Below are positions 8,033 through 16,245 of a DNA stretch of 33,874 bases, piece by piece (position 1 is the stretch's first letter; each line of letters opens with the position of its first letter). The DNA is from an uncultured Coriobacteriaceae bacterium (GTDB lineage: Bacteria; Actinomycetota; Coriobacteriia; Coriobacteriales; UMGS124), in the NCBI GenBank assembly GCA_900539345.1, contig UQBS01000030.1, positions 1 to 33,874 on the forward strand, in the 5' to 3' direction. The position numbers and the translations under genes were made by a program. The notes under the pieces are model-generated. The model made no database searches. It was not told the origin of the DNA and saw only the letters and a program-made list of their open reading frames with translations.

Positions 8033-9367
8033 TCAATCGCCTGCCGTATCCCACATGATGCCAAAAAGCTCGTTGCCCAGCAGCCAACCTTTCTGCGTGG
8101 GGCAAAGCGACCCCACGGCATCAAGTGCAGCCAGCCTATCTTTGCAGGCAAGTGCAACGGCAGCGTCGAGCTTGTCGCACGGGATTCCACGCTCGACAGC
8201 GCCCTCGAGCACGTCGCGAGTAGCACCACACACCATGCGCATAGCCAGCATGAGGTCCTCAGCTGCAGCCTCGCGCGAGGTGAGTGTCTCCAGAAAAACG
8301 TGAGGCCCCGTCGCAATGCTCATAGCGCGCACGAAAGCCTCCGAGTCATTCGGAAACGAGAGGCGCACACGAGCGGCATCGGGCTGGCAGGCAAGTGCAT
8401 CGGCCAAGTTCGCCCCCGCGTCCGCATCGTCCCCATCCGCACGAAGGCCGAGCGTCTCGCCCACCTCACAGGCAAGACCAGGTGTGAGCATCGAGGCTGC
8501 AGCAGCGCCCAGACCCAGGTAGCACGCGCCCGTCCAATAGGCGATGTTGTGCTTGCAGGCGTGCCCCGGCCGGGCATAGCTTGCAACTTCGTAGCGTTGC
8601 AGGCCCGCCTCCCCCAGCACACTGGCAGCTTCAAGCATCATGTCGGCCTGCAGGTCGGCATCGGGTAACTGCATGGCACCGGCCAGGACCGCATCGTCGA
8701 AGGGCGTGCCCTCCTCGATGGAAAGCGGATAGCAACTCACGTGGTCGGCGCCTGCGGCAAGCACACCGGCAAGGCTTGCCCGCCAGCTGGCAGGAGTCTG
8801 GCCGGGGATGCCGCACATGAGATCGCACGAAAGATCGAGCCCGGCCGCTTTCACGACGCGCGCGGCCTCCAGGGCCTGCCGGGAGGTATGCGCCCTACCC
8901 AAGCCGCGCAACTCCGTATCGCTGAGCGATTGCACCCCCAGACTCACGCGCGTGATACCAGCACGACGCAGCCCCGATGCCAGAGGCTCGCTCAAAGAAT
9001 CGGGGTTGGCCTCGGAAGTGAACTCGACGAGCTCGGGGCACTGCAGACTGACCTCCCGGGCCAGCTCAACCAACTGCTCCCCCGCCAGGGTGGGCGTGCC
9101 GCCTCCGATATAGGCAGTCTTGACATGCCGGAGCATGCCCGCCGACCCAAGGCGTGCAACAAGGACGCGCAGACACTCGACATACTCGACAATGCGCGCA
9201 TCATTGGCACACGTTGCCTGTGAGTAGAACCCGCAGTATGCGCAGCGACTCACGCAGAATGGAACATGCAGGTAGAGGGCCTCAATAACCCCGTGCTCCC
9301 CCGCAAGGGGAGCACACGCGGCCTCGTCGCCCTCCCCTGCAGGCACGCAAGACACAGCCATCCTCAC
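8033..9367 (-). CDS. hemW: Heme chaperone HemW (radical-SAM, CPO-III-like)
   Basis: HemW binds heme and a [4Fe-4S] cluster and is thought to pass heme to respiratory enzymes. It is often misnamed as oxygen-independent coproporphyrinogen oxidase. The motif C38-x3-C42-x2-C45 (CVSRCAYCGF) lacks the extra cysteine that marks true HemN. YIGGGTPT follows at ~115, and a HemN-C-like domain fills the C-terminus. The gene abuts dusB with no gap: the dusB TAG is followed at once by GTG (9367), and an in-frame ATG lies two codons later at 9361. Either may be the start. A ~25-residue N-terminal extension rich in Ala and Gly precedes the core. hemW downstream of lepA is a widespread arrangement. Confidence 0.92.
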   Translation of the reverse strand: MRMAVSCVPAGEGDEAACAPLAGEHGVIEALYLHVPFCVSRCAYCGFYSQATCANDARIVEYVECLRVLVARLGSAGMLRHVKTAYIGGGTPTLAGEQLVELAREVSLQCPELVEFTSEANPDSLSEPLASGLRRAGITRVSLGVQSLSDTELRGLGRAHTSRQALEAARVVKAAGLDLSCDLMCGIPGQTPASWRASLAGVLAAGADHVSCYPLSIEEGTPFDDAVLAGAMQLPDADLQADMMLEAASVLGEAGLQRYEVASYARPGHACKHNIAYWTGACYLGLGAAAASMLTPGLACEVGETLGLRADGDDADAGANLADALACQPDAARVRLSFPNDSEAFVRAMSIATGPHVFLETLTSREAAAEDLMLAMRMVCGATRDVLEGAVERGIPCDKLDAAVALACKDRLAALDAVGSLCPTQKGWLLGNELFGIMWDTAGD

Positions 9368-10408
9368 CTACTCTATGCCGTGCTCGCGCACGGCGGCACG
9401 CATGTCATCGATCAAGGACAGGTAGTCGTCGAACGTCGAACAGGACATGGTACGGCCACGCCACTGGGCAGCCGAAGGAAGTCCCTTGATATACCAGCAA
9501 GTGACAGGGCGCAGGCGCACCATGTGAATCTCACTTGCCGCAGCCCTGCGCACATGGAGCTCAAGCGTGTCGAGGCGCTCCATGACGCTCGGGGGCTCAG
9601 GCAGTACGCCGTCACGCCACAGGCTGTACGCGGCGTCGAAGATCCAGGGGTTGCCATAGCTGCCACGCGCCACGAAGACGCCCTGGGCACCCGTCTCGCG
9701 CAACATCGCGACGCAACGCTCGGCACTCATGACGTCACCCGAACCGATGACGGGCACCTCCACCGCCTCGGCCACGCGCTTCACGACGCCCCAGTCGGCC
9801 GTGCCCGTGTAGAACTGCTTGGCGGCACGGCCGTGCACGGCGATACCGCAGGCGCCTACATCTTCCAGGCGGCGTGCGAACTCGGGGGCAATCTCGTTGG
9901 CCATGTAGACGCCGGCGCGAATCTTGCAGGTGACGGGCACAGCGCCGGCTGCGCCGCGCAGCGTCTCCATCACGATGTCGCAGGCTCGCTCGGGGTCTTC
10001 CATGAGGGCGCTGCCCTCACCCTTCTTGAAGACCTTGGGCACAGGGCATGCCATGTTGATGTCGATGAGGGCAAGGCGGTCGCCCAGTCGCTCGAGCACG
10101 GCGTGGGCCGCGGGGGCAAACTGCTCAGGCTTGCTGCCGAAGAGCTGCACGGCAATCTGCGGCTCGGCGTCGCCGGGATCAACGAGCTCCCAGGTCTTCT
10201 GGCCGCCGTGGGCCAGACCTGCAACCGACACCATCTCGGTGTAGCACAGCGGGCACCCATGCTCGATAGCCAGCTGGCGGTACACCGGGTCGGTCACACC
10301 CGCCATGGGGGCAAGCATGAAAGGGTGTGCGGCCAGGCGGGCACGCAAGGCCTCGCGCTGGTCGCGCACGTCCGATTCTTTTGCGGGGGTAAATGAAGCC
10401 ACCGTCAT
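9368..10408 (-). CDS. dusB: tRNA-dihydrouridine synthase (DusB type)
   Basis: FMN-dependent enzyme that reduces uridine to dihydrouridine in the D-loop of tRNA. The TIM-barrel N-terminus has MLAPMAGVTDPVYR (31-44) and the catalytic cysteine is C121 in DINMACPVPKV. GSGDVMS and VARGSYGNPWIF near the C-terminal end of the barrel are FMN phosphate-binding motifs. A helical tail includes a short tRNA-contact region. Length (346) fits the family. The start ATG is three bases after the lepA stop, so it is almost surely co-transcribed with lepA. The DusB subgroup was chosen from CPVPKV and general length; DusA or DusC would differ there. Confidence 0.93.
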   Translation of the reverse strand: MTVASFTPAKESDVRDQREALRARLAAHPFMLAPMAGVTDPVYRQLAIEHGCPLCYTEMVSVAGLAHGGQKTWELVDPGDAEPQIAVQLFGSKPEQFAPAAHAVLERLGDRLALIDINMACPVPKVFKKGEGSALMEDPERACDIVMETLRGAAGAVPVTCKIRAGVYMANEIAPEFARRLEDVGACGIAVHGRAAKQFYTGTADWGVVKRVAEAVEVPVIGSGDVMSAERCVAMLRETGAQGVFVARGSYGNPWIFDAAYSLWRDGVLPEPPSVMERLDTLELHVRRAAASEIHMVRLRPVTCWYIKGLPSAAQWRGRTMSCSTFDDYLSLIDDMRAAVREHGIE

Positions 10409-10411
10409 CCC

Positions 10412-12220
10412 CTAGTCATCCACCTTGAGGATCGCCATGAAGGCCTCCTGCGGCACGTCGACGCTGCCGATGGCCTTCATGCGCTTCTTGCCCTCCTTCT
10501 GCTTCTCAAGCAGCTTGCGCTTACGCGAGATGTCGCCGCCGTAGCACTTGGCCAGAACGTCCTTGCGCAGCGCGCGCACGGTCTCGCGGGCGATGATCCT
10601 GCCGCCCACAGCCGCCTGGATGGGCACCTCGAACTGCTGGCGAGGAATGATCTCCTTGAGCTTCTCGCACAGCACACGGCCGCGGGTGTAGGCCTTGTCC
10701 TTGTGCACGATGAAGCTCAGGGCGTCGATGGTCTCGCCGGAGAGGAGGATGTCGAGCTTCTGGAGGTTGCTCGCCTGGTAGCCCTTGTACTCGTAGTCAA
10801 GCGACGCATAACCGCGCGTACGGCTCTTGAGCTGGTCGAAGTAGTCCATGATGAGCTCGGAGAGCGGCATCTCCCAGTGCATCTCCACCGTGGTGGGAGA
10901 CAAGTACACCATGTTGAGGAAGGTGCCCCGGTGGTCGATGGTGAGATCCATGAGCGCGCCCACGTAGTCCGGCGGCACGAGCACCTTGACCGTGAGGTAA
11001 GGCTCCTCGATGCGGTCGATGCGCGAAGGCTCGGGCATGTCCTGCGGCGAGGTAATCTCGAGCATCTCGCGGTTGGTGAGGTACACGTTGTACTCTACCG
11101 AAGGTGCCGTGGCGATGAGGTCGAGGTTGAACTCGCGCTCAAGGCGCTCCTTGACGACCTCCATGTGCAGAAGGCCCAAGAAGCCCACGCGGAAGCCAAA
11201 GCCCAGGGCCACGGAGGTCTCAGGCGTGTAGACGACGGCCGGGTCGTTGAGGCGCAGCTTGTCGAGTGCGTCGCGCAGGTTCTCGAAGTCCTCGGTGTCG
11301 ATGGGGAAAAGGCCAGCGTACACCATGGGCTTGACCTCGCGGTAGCCAGGCAAGGCCTCGTCAGCCGGATGTGCGGCGTCGGTCACCGTGTCGCCCACGC
11401 GCACGTCGAGCGGGTCCTTGAGGCCCGTCACCATGTAGCCGACCTCGCCGACGCCCAGGTCGGGCAGAGGCGTCTCGGCTGGGCGGCGCACGCCGACCTC
11501 CTCGGTCTCGAAGACCAGGCCGCTCGACATGAGACGCACGCGCTGGTGGGCGCGCAGGGCACCGTCGACGATACGCACGAGCGCCACGACGCCGCGATAC
11601 GGGTCGAAGTAGGAGTCGAAGATCAGCGCCTTGAGGGGCGCGTCGGGGTCGCCGACAGGAGCGGGGATGTCCGAGACAATGGTCTCGAGCAGCTCATGGA
11701 TGCCGTCGCCCGTCTTGCCCGAGACGCTCACGGCGTCGTCGCAAGGAATGGCGAGGCCTTCCTCGATCTCGGTCTTGGTGCGCTCGACATCGGAAGACGG
11801 CAGGTCAATCTTGTTGATCGCAGGGAGGATCTCAAGACCGGCGTTCATGGCGAGAAGGGCGTTGGACACCGTCTGCGCCTCGACGCCCTGCGTGGCGTCG
11901 ACCACGAGCACTGCGCCCTCGCATGCGGCAAGCGAACGGGACACCTCGTAGGTAAAGTCAACGTGACCAGGGGTGTCGATGAGGTTGAACTGGTAGCGCT
12001 CGCCATTGTCAGCCATGTACTCCACGCGTACGGCCTGGCTCTTGATGGTGATGCCGCGCTCGCGCTCGATGTCCATCGAATCGAGCAGCTGAGCCTCCAT
12101 ATCGCGATGCGCCACGGTGTTCGTCTGCTCGAGAATGCGGTCGGCCACGGTCGATTTGCCGTGGTCGATATGGGCGATGATGGAGAAGTTTCTGATGTGG
12201 GAAGTGTCGTCGGTAGCCAT
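10412..12220 (-). CDS. lepA: Elongation factor 4 (LepA), ribosome back-translocating GTPase
   Basis: Translational GTPase that binds stalled or mistranslocated ribosomes and affects initiation and elongation under stress. G1 is AHIDHGKST (16-24), G3 is DTPGHVDF and G4 is NKIDL. The EF-G-like domains II, III and V and the LepA-specific C-terminal domain follow (YKGYQASNLQKLDIL, RKRKLLEKQKEGKKRMK). Length (602) is typical. The ATG is preceded by AGG at five bases. It lies downstream of rpsT and of the rpsT terminator, and heads the lepA-dusB-hemW run. Confidence 0.98.
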   Translation of the reverse strand: MATDDTSHIRNFSIIAHIDHGKSTVADRILEQTNTVAHRDMEAQLLDSMDIERERGITIKSQAVRVEYMADNGERYQFNLIDTPGHVDFTYEVSRSLAACEGAVLVVDATQGVEAQTVSNALLAMNAGLEILPAINKIDLPSSDVERTKTEIEEGLAIPCDDAVSVSGKTGDGIHELLETIVSDIPAPVGDPDAPLKALIFDSYFDPYRGVVALVRIVDGALRAHQRVRLMSSGLVFETEEVGVRRPAETPLPDLGVGEVGYMVTGLKDPLDVRVGDTVTDAAHPADEALPGYREVKPMVYAGLFPIDTEDFENLRDALDKLRLNDPAVVYTPETSVALGFGFRVGFLGLLHMEVVKERLEREFNLDLIATAPSVEYNVYLTNREMLEITSPQDMPEPSRIDRIEEPYLTVKVLVPPDYVGALMDLTIDHRGTFLNMVYLSPTTVEMHWEMPLSELIMDYFDQLKSRTRGYASLDYEYKGYQASNLQKLDILLSGETIDALSFIVHKDKAYTRGRVLCEKLKEIIPRQQFEVPIQAAVGGRIIARETVRALRKDVLAKCYGGDISRKRKLLEKQKEGKKRMKAIGSVDVPQEAFMAILKVDD

Positions 12221-12250
12221 ACAACCTGTTTCACGTCTCGGCTCAGGTAT

Positions 12251-12288
12251 AAAAAAAGGGCGCCGGGCACAAAGCCAGACGCCCTTTC
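12251..12288 (-). terminator. Rho-independent terminator after rpsT
   Basis: On the minus strand, AAAGGGCG and CGCCCTTT pair in an 8-bp GC-rich stem followed by a run of seven T. It lies between the rpsT stop and the lepA start. It should end most rpsT transcripts while some read through into lepA. Confidence 0.85.
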
Positions 12289-12308
12289 AACATGCTTGTT
12301 CTTAAGAA

Positions 12309-12575
12309 CTAGGCAGAAATCTTGTTGACAAGCTTGGCAACGCCGGACTTGCGGTTGGAAGCCTGGTTCTTGTGGATGACGCCCTTGGCGACAGCCTTGT
12401 CCATCTTGTGGTAGCAGACCTTGACGGCGTCGTTGGCGGCCTCGACGTTGCCAGCAGCAACGGCCTCCTGGACCCTGCGAACAGCGGTCTTGAGCTCGGA
12501 ACGAACGGCGCGGTTACGGAGACGAGCCTTGGCGGCCTGCTTGTCACGCTTGATCTGAGACTTGATGTTAGGCAC
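12309..12575 (-). CDS. rpsT: 30S ribosomal protein S20
   Basis: Primary 16S rRNA-binding protein of the small subunit. Residues 1-88 match S20: PNIKSQIKRDKQAAKARLRN at the start, an HKNQASNRKSGVAKLV motif near the C-terminus, and many Lys and Arg. The start is GTG (12575), preceded by AAGGGA at nine bases; the longer upstream reading has no similarity to S20. E. coli rpsT also uses a non-AUG start (UUG), which is tied there to autogenous control. The gene has its own promoter, a 5' leader hairpin and a terminator, so it is probably transcribed as a strong short unit ahead of lepA. Confidence 0.97.
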   Translation of the reverse strand: MPNIKSQIKRDKQAAKARLRNRAVRSELKTAVRRVQEAVAAGNVEAANDAVKVCYHKMDKAVAKGVIHKNQASNRKSGVAKLVNKISA

Positions 12576-12606
12576 TGAAGTAGATCCCTTCAAATCATAA
12601 CTATAC

Positions 12607-12623
12607 GGCAGGTTCCGCCTGCC
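12607..12623 (-). promoter_or_regulatory. Hairpin in the rpsT 5' leader
   Basis: GGCAGG and CCTGCC form a perfect 6-bp stem with a 5-base loop, between the promoter and the ribosome site. There is no T-tract after it, so it is more likely a regulatory leader structure than a terminator. Ribosomal-protein autoregulation would be consistent but is unproven. Confidence 0.4.
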
Positions 12624-12639
12624 TATCTGCAACTCGTCT

Positions 12640-12669
12640 AGTATATGCGCTAGCGCCCAAAGATGCCAG
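12640..12669 (-). promoter_or_regulatory. rpsT promoter
   Basis: Minus-strand CTGGCA (12664-12669), an 18-base spacer and TATACT (12640-12645) form a good sigma-70-type promoter about 65 bases before the GTG. The spacer contains the perfect 10-base palindrome GCGCTAGCGC (12647-12656), possibly an operator. Confidence 0.55.
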
Positions 12670-12706
12670 TGTTCCCGACAATCTACGCAAACACACCGCA
12701 CGCACA

Positions 12707-14101
12707 CTACATAAACGCTTTGGCACGAGCCCGAAGCGCATCGGGCGTGTTGGGCAAGACGTCGTCGACGACCTCCCGCACGAGGCGCTTGAGGATATAG
12801 CCCACAAGCGGGCCACGCTTCACTCCCATCTCAAGCAAATCGGCCCCTCCAATGGCAAGGTCAGCCACACAGAAGGCGCACCCGCGCTCGAGCTCCTCCT
12901 CGTACTGGGCTTGCACGCGGTCGAGCTCCTTCATGCGCTTGTGAATGGCGCGATGGGCATGGGCGAGCGTGTCGGCGCGCTTGAGGCACAGCAGCAGCGA
13001 AAAGGCCTCGCGTGCGCCGTCGGCCCCCGTGTTGAGGACCCTGTTGGCACGCGCGAGGGCGCGGCGAATCCCTCGCGGGCTGTCCTCGATGGGTCGGTCG
13101 TGATAATGCACGAGGTACTCCATGAGGCGAACTTCTCCCACCGGCCAGCGCAGGCGCGTGTAGTCCTCCACCAGAAGGCGCGCCCCCGCCTCTTCATGCC
13201 CGTAGAAGTGACCGCGGCCGTCTTCGCCCAAAACGAAGCACGAGGGCTTGCCGATGTCGTGGAGCAATGTGGCATGACACAGGGCAGAAGGTGCATCGGC
13301 AGACAAGAAGCCCAGCGCATGCAGGCAATGCTCCCAGACGTCATAGCAGTGCCAGCGACTCTTTTGGTCGAAGCCGACCATGGGGGCAACATGGGGAACG
13401 GCCATTGCGACCACGTCGGGAAACGTGCGCAGCGCATCGACGGCAAAGGGAGCCTCGACGATCTTGCCGTATTCCTGGGCGATGCGCTCGACTGCCACAG
13501 AGGACAGGGAGGGCGCCGTGGCGTGGATGGCTGCCGCCGTTGCGGCATCGACCGCAAAGGAGAGCTGCGCCGAGAAGCGCACGCCACGCATGATACGCAG
13601 GGCGTCCTCGTCGAAGCGCCCAAAAGGCTCGCCGACGCAGCGGATGAGCCCGCGAACCATGTCGGATACGCCGTCGAAGGGGTCCACGAGGCCACGCGTC
13701 GGGTTCCAAGCCACGGCATTGACCGTGAAGTCGCGCCGTGCCAGGTCTTCTTCGATGTTCTTCACGAAACGCACCGAATCGGGCCTGCGGTGGTCGGTAT
13801 AGGTTCCGTCGGTGCGATACGTGGTGATCTCGATAGGGTCACCGTCAATGAGAACGGTGACGGTGCCATGAGCCGAACCCGTCTCAATCACCCGGTAGCC
13901 AGCTTCAAGAAAATGCTCGCGCGTGTGATACCAGAGCGCGTCGGTGGCGATGTCGACGTCATGGCAGGGACGGCCCAAGATGGCATCACGCACGAAACCG
14001 CCCACCACGTAGGCCTGCTTGCCCGCGTGCTCCAAGACCTCGATGGCCTTTTTCGCACTGGACGGCAGCGTTTCCGCCAACCGATCCTCACATGTCATCA
14101 T
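12707..14101 (-). CDS. cca: CCA tRNA nucleotidyltransferase / poly(A) polymerase family
   Basis: Class II nucleotidyltransferase that adds or repairs the 3'-CCA of tRNAs. The N-terminal catalytic domain has GGFVRD (34-39) and the metal-binding HDVDIATDA (47-55). The template motif RRDFTVNA is at 122-129, and an RNA-binding helical region follows (GRFDEDALRIMRGVRF). An HD phosphohydrolase domain comes next (LLHDIGKP, HD at 281-282), with a C-terminal helical segment after it. The start is ATG 14101, seven bases after AAAGGGGG; the longer reading to 14161 runs into the divergent murB promoter region. Length with the start chosen is 464. Poly(A) polymerase activity cannot be excluded by sequence alone, but an HD domain is common in CCA enzymes. 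It stands alone between the divergent murB and rpsT. Confidence 0.92.
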   Translation of the reverse strand: MMTCEDRLAETLPSSAKKAIEVLEHAGKQAYVVGGFVRDAILGRPCHDVDIATDALWYHTREHFLEAGYRVIETGSAHGTVTVLIDGDPIEITTYRTDGTYTDHRRPDSVRFVKNIEEDLARRDFTVNAVAWNPTRGLVDPFDGVSDMVRGLIRCVGEPFGRFDEDALRIMRGVRFSAQLSFAVDAATAAAIHATAPSLSSVAVERIAQEYGKIVEAPFAVDALRTFPDVVAMAVPHVAPMVGFDQKSRWHCYDVWEHCLHALGFLSADAPSALCHATLLHDIGKPSCFVLGEDGRGHFYGHEEAGARLLVEDYTRLRWPVGEVRLMEYLVHYHDRPIEDSPRGIRRALARANRVLNTGADGAREAFSLLLCLKRADTLAHAHRAIHKRMKELDRVQAQYEEELERGCAFCVADLAIGGADLLEMGVKRGPLVGYILKRLVREVVDDVLPNTPDALRARAKAFM

Positions 14102-14216
14102 CACGTCGCCCCCTTTCAGCTTTGATTGTCCCATCTTCCCACAACCTGACGTCCTATGCACTAGGAAGCCTCGATTATTATGGTCATGCTAGATGAAGGT
14201 TCAACTGGGAGGGCTC

Positions 14217-15332
14217 ATGGGCCATATGGAAACAACGTTCAAGAACATTACAACCCTGAGGGTCGGCGGTCCCATCGCCGATTTCCGCAGCGCATCCTCC
14301 CCCGCCGAGCTTGCGCAGATCGTCACGCAGGCCGACGCGCAGTCGAGGCCTTTGGTTGTCGTGGGCTGCGGCTCAAACCTGCTGGCTGGCGACGACGTGT
14401 TCGAGGGAACCGTCGTGCGCGCCTGCGACACCACAGGTCCTGCGGCTTTGACCAACGGCACGGGCGACGAGGGCGTCCGTGTCAAGGTGAACGTGGGGTG
14501 TGTGTGGGACGACTTTGTGCGCTGGTGCGTGGAGCGCGACCTGGCAGGACTTGAGGCGCTGAGCGGCATCCCAGGCCAGATCGGCAGCGCCGTCATGCAG
14601 AACCTGGGCGCCTACGGACAGGAAATCGGCACGTGCCTCACGAGCGCCACGCTGCTCGACCGCACCACGGGCGTCGTGGATGTCGTGGGCCGCGACCGGC
14701 TCGGCCTGGGATATCGCACGAGCATGCTTCGCCGAAGCATGGACGAGGGCCAAGATGGTGGCCGTTGGGCAGCCACCCCGCGCTGGGTTGTCCTCGATGC
14801 CGAATTCACCTTGCGCAAGCAGGCCCGCAACCACGTGGACCACGCACAGCTCGCCCGTGCCTTGGGCTGCGAGACGGGATGCGAGATGGAGCTCGGGGCG
14901 ATTCGCGACTCGGTGTATGAGGTACGCGCAAGCAAGGGCATGGTCGCAGACCCCGACCCCGAGGGTCCCTCCCCCATCTATGACCGCTGGTCAAGCGGCT
15001 CGTTCTTCACCAACCCCGTCTTGACGCGCGAGCAGGCCGCCGCACAGCTGCCCGAGGGCGCGCCCCTCTATCCCGCGCATGACGACGCGCATGTGAAGAC
15101 CTCCGCCGCCTGGCTCATCGACCAGGCAGGCTTCCACAAGGGCTGGGGCGTACACGGAGAGGCTTCGAAGGCCACACTGAGCACCCTGCACACGCTTGCA
15201 ATGACCAACAGGGGCCATGCCACAAGCGCCGACGTCGTCGAGCTTGCCCAGGCAGTGAAGGACGGCGTGTACGACAGGTTCGGCGTGACCCTGCGCCCCG
15301 AGACCGTGCTCGTAGGCACCTCGCTACACTAA
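14217..15332 (+). CDS. murB: UDP-N-acetylenolpyruvoylglucosamine reductase MurB
   Basis: FAD-dependent enzyme that reduces UDP-GlcNAc-enolpyruvate to UDP-MurNAc in cytoplasmic peptidoglycan synthesis. FAD-binding motifs are LRVGGP (14-19) and VVGCGSNLL. IPGQIGSAVMQNLGAYGQEI follows. The catalytic serine lies in SSGSFFTNPV, and the C-terminal catalytic glutamate in LRPETVLVG. The domain pattern is MurB type I, with the long insert common in actinobacteria. I chose ATG 14217, which follows GGGAGG by four bases, over the upstream ATG at 14193. It is one of only two plus-strand genes, divergent from cca and convergent with efp. A candidate -10 (TATTAT, 14176-14181) lacks a convincing -35. Confidence 0.97.
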   Translation: MGHMETTFKNITTLRVGGPIADFRSASSPAELAQIVTQADAQSRPLVVVGCGSNLLAGDDVFEGTVVRACDTTGPAALTNGTGDEGVRVKVNVGCVWDDFVRWCVERDLAGLEALSGIPGQIGSAVMQNLGAYGQEIGTCLTSATLLDRTTGVVDVVGRDRLGLGYRTSMLRRSMDEGQDGGRWAATPRWVVLDAEFTLRKQARNHVDHAQLARALGCETGCEMELGAIRDSVYEVRASKGMVADPDPEGPSPIYDRWSSGSFFTNPVLTREQAAAQLPEGAPLYPAHDDAHVKTSAAWLIDQAGFHKGWGVHGEASKATLSTLHTLAMTNRGHATSADVVELAQAVKDGVYDRFGVTLRPETVLVGTSLH

Positions 15333-15392
15333 GAGGAGACCACGCTCGCCAGGTGGCACGACCCTTCGCTTCCCAGGTGTGCCAAACACGAA

Positions 15393-15430
15393 AAGCCCCC
15401 GCTTGCTTCAATGCAAACGGGGGCTTCTTT
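15393..15430. terminator. Two-way terminator between murB and efp
   Basis: AAGCCCCCG (15393-15401) and CGGGGGCTT (15418-15426) form a 9-bp stem, with CTTT on the plus side and a short T run after the stem on the minus side. It serves the convergent murB and efp. Confidence 0.85.
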
Positions 15431-15467
15431 GTAAGCCTCAGATGGGAAGGAATCCCAGCTCGGGAGA

Positions 15468-16031
15468 CTAGACGCGGGAGATGTACTTGGCCTCGCGGGT
15501 GTCAACCTTGATGCGGTCGCCCACGTTGACGAACATGGGGACCTGAACGGTGGCGCCGGTCTCAACGACAGCGGGCTTGGTGCCGGACTGGACGGTGTCG
15601 CCCTTGAAGCCAGGCTCGGTCTCGGTGATCTCGACCTCAATGAACATGGGGGGCTGGACAGCGTAGAGCACGCCGTTGGCGTACTGCATCAGGCAGATGT
15701 CGTTCTCCTTGAGCCACTTGGCGTCGTCGCCCACGGTGGCAACCTCGACGGGGATCTGCTCATAGGAGTCGTTGTCCATGAACCAGAAGTTGTCGCCGTC
15801 GCTGTAGAGATACTGCATCTCGCGGGTCTCCATGCGAACGCTCTCGAACTTGGCGGACTGCTGGAAGTTCTGCTCGTTCACGCGGCCGGTGCGGATGTCC
15901 TTGTACTTGGTGCGGACGTAGGTGTTGCCCTTGCCCGGCTTGACATGCTGAGCCTCGAGAACAATGCAGTCCTTGCCATTGATGTTGACGCCCAGACCGG
16001 CCTTCAGATCAGTAATACCCAGAGTAGCCAC
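15468..16031 (-). CDS. efp: Elongation factor P
   Basis: Tripartite translation factor that binds between the P and E sites and relieves stalling at polyproline runs. N-terminal KOW-like domain: VATLGITDLKAGL, with the tip loop HVKPGKGNTYVRTK. K34 lies in PGKG, the position that is modified in several EF-P groups; no modification gene is in the window. Two OB domains follow, ending in RIKVDTREAKYISRV. Length is 187. The start is GTG 16031, with AAAGG seven bases before; the longer reading runs into non-homologous sequence. It follows pepP, as in many actinobacteria, and ends at the terminator shared with murB. Confidence 0.97.
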   Translation of the reverse strand: MATLGITDLKAGLGVNINGKDCIVLEAQHVKPGKGNTYVRTKYKDIRTGRVNEQNFQQSAKFESVRMETREMQYLYSDGDNFWFMDNDSYEQIPVEVATVGDDAKWLKENDICLMQYANGVLYAVQPPMFIEVEITETEPGFKGDTVQSGTKPAVVETGATVQVPMFVNVGDRIKVDTREAKYISRV

Positions 16032-16091
16032 AGGTTTGCCTTTCGCTCGCACTATGTCCGGCACGATTACCGGACTCTCAATAACTGTCGA

Positions 16092-16121
16092 ATAATATCT
16101 CAGGTGCCCCAAGGCGCACAA
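16092..16121 (-). promoter_or_regulatory. Candidate efp promoter
   Basis: Minus-strand TTGTGC (16116-16121), an 18-base spacer and TATTAT (16092-16097) lie about 60 bases before the GTG. The -10 is strong and the -35 weak. The 214-base gap between pepP and efp otherwise shows no gene. Confidence 0.35.
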
Positions 16122-16245
16122 TACCCCATGCCCAAACACGCACGCTCTCCCTACACATGACAGATGCGCCGCATTGAGGCTCATGAGCCATGTCGGAGCG
16201 GAAGGGCATGCCCCAGCGCACGACGAAATCGAGCGCCGAGAACGC

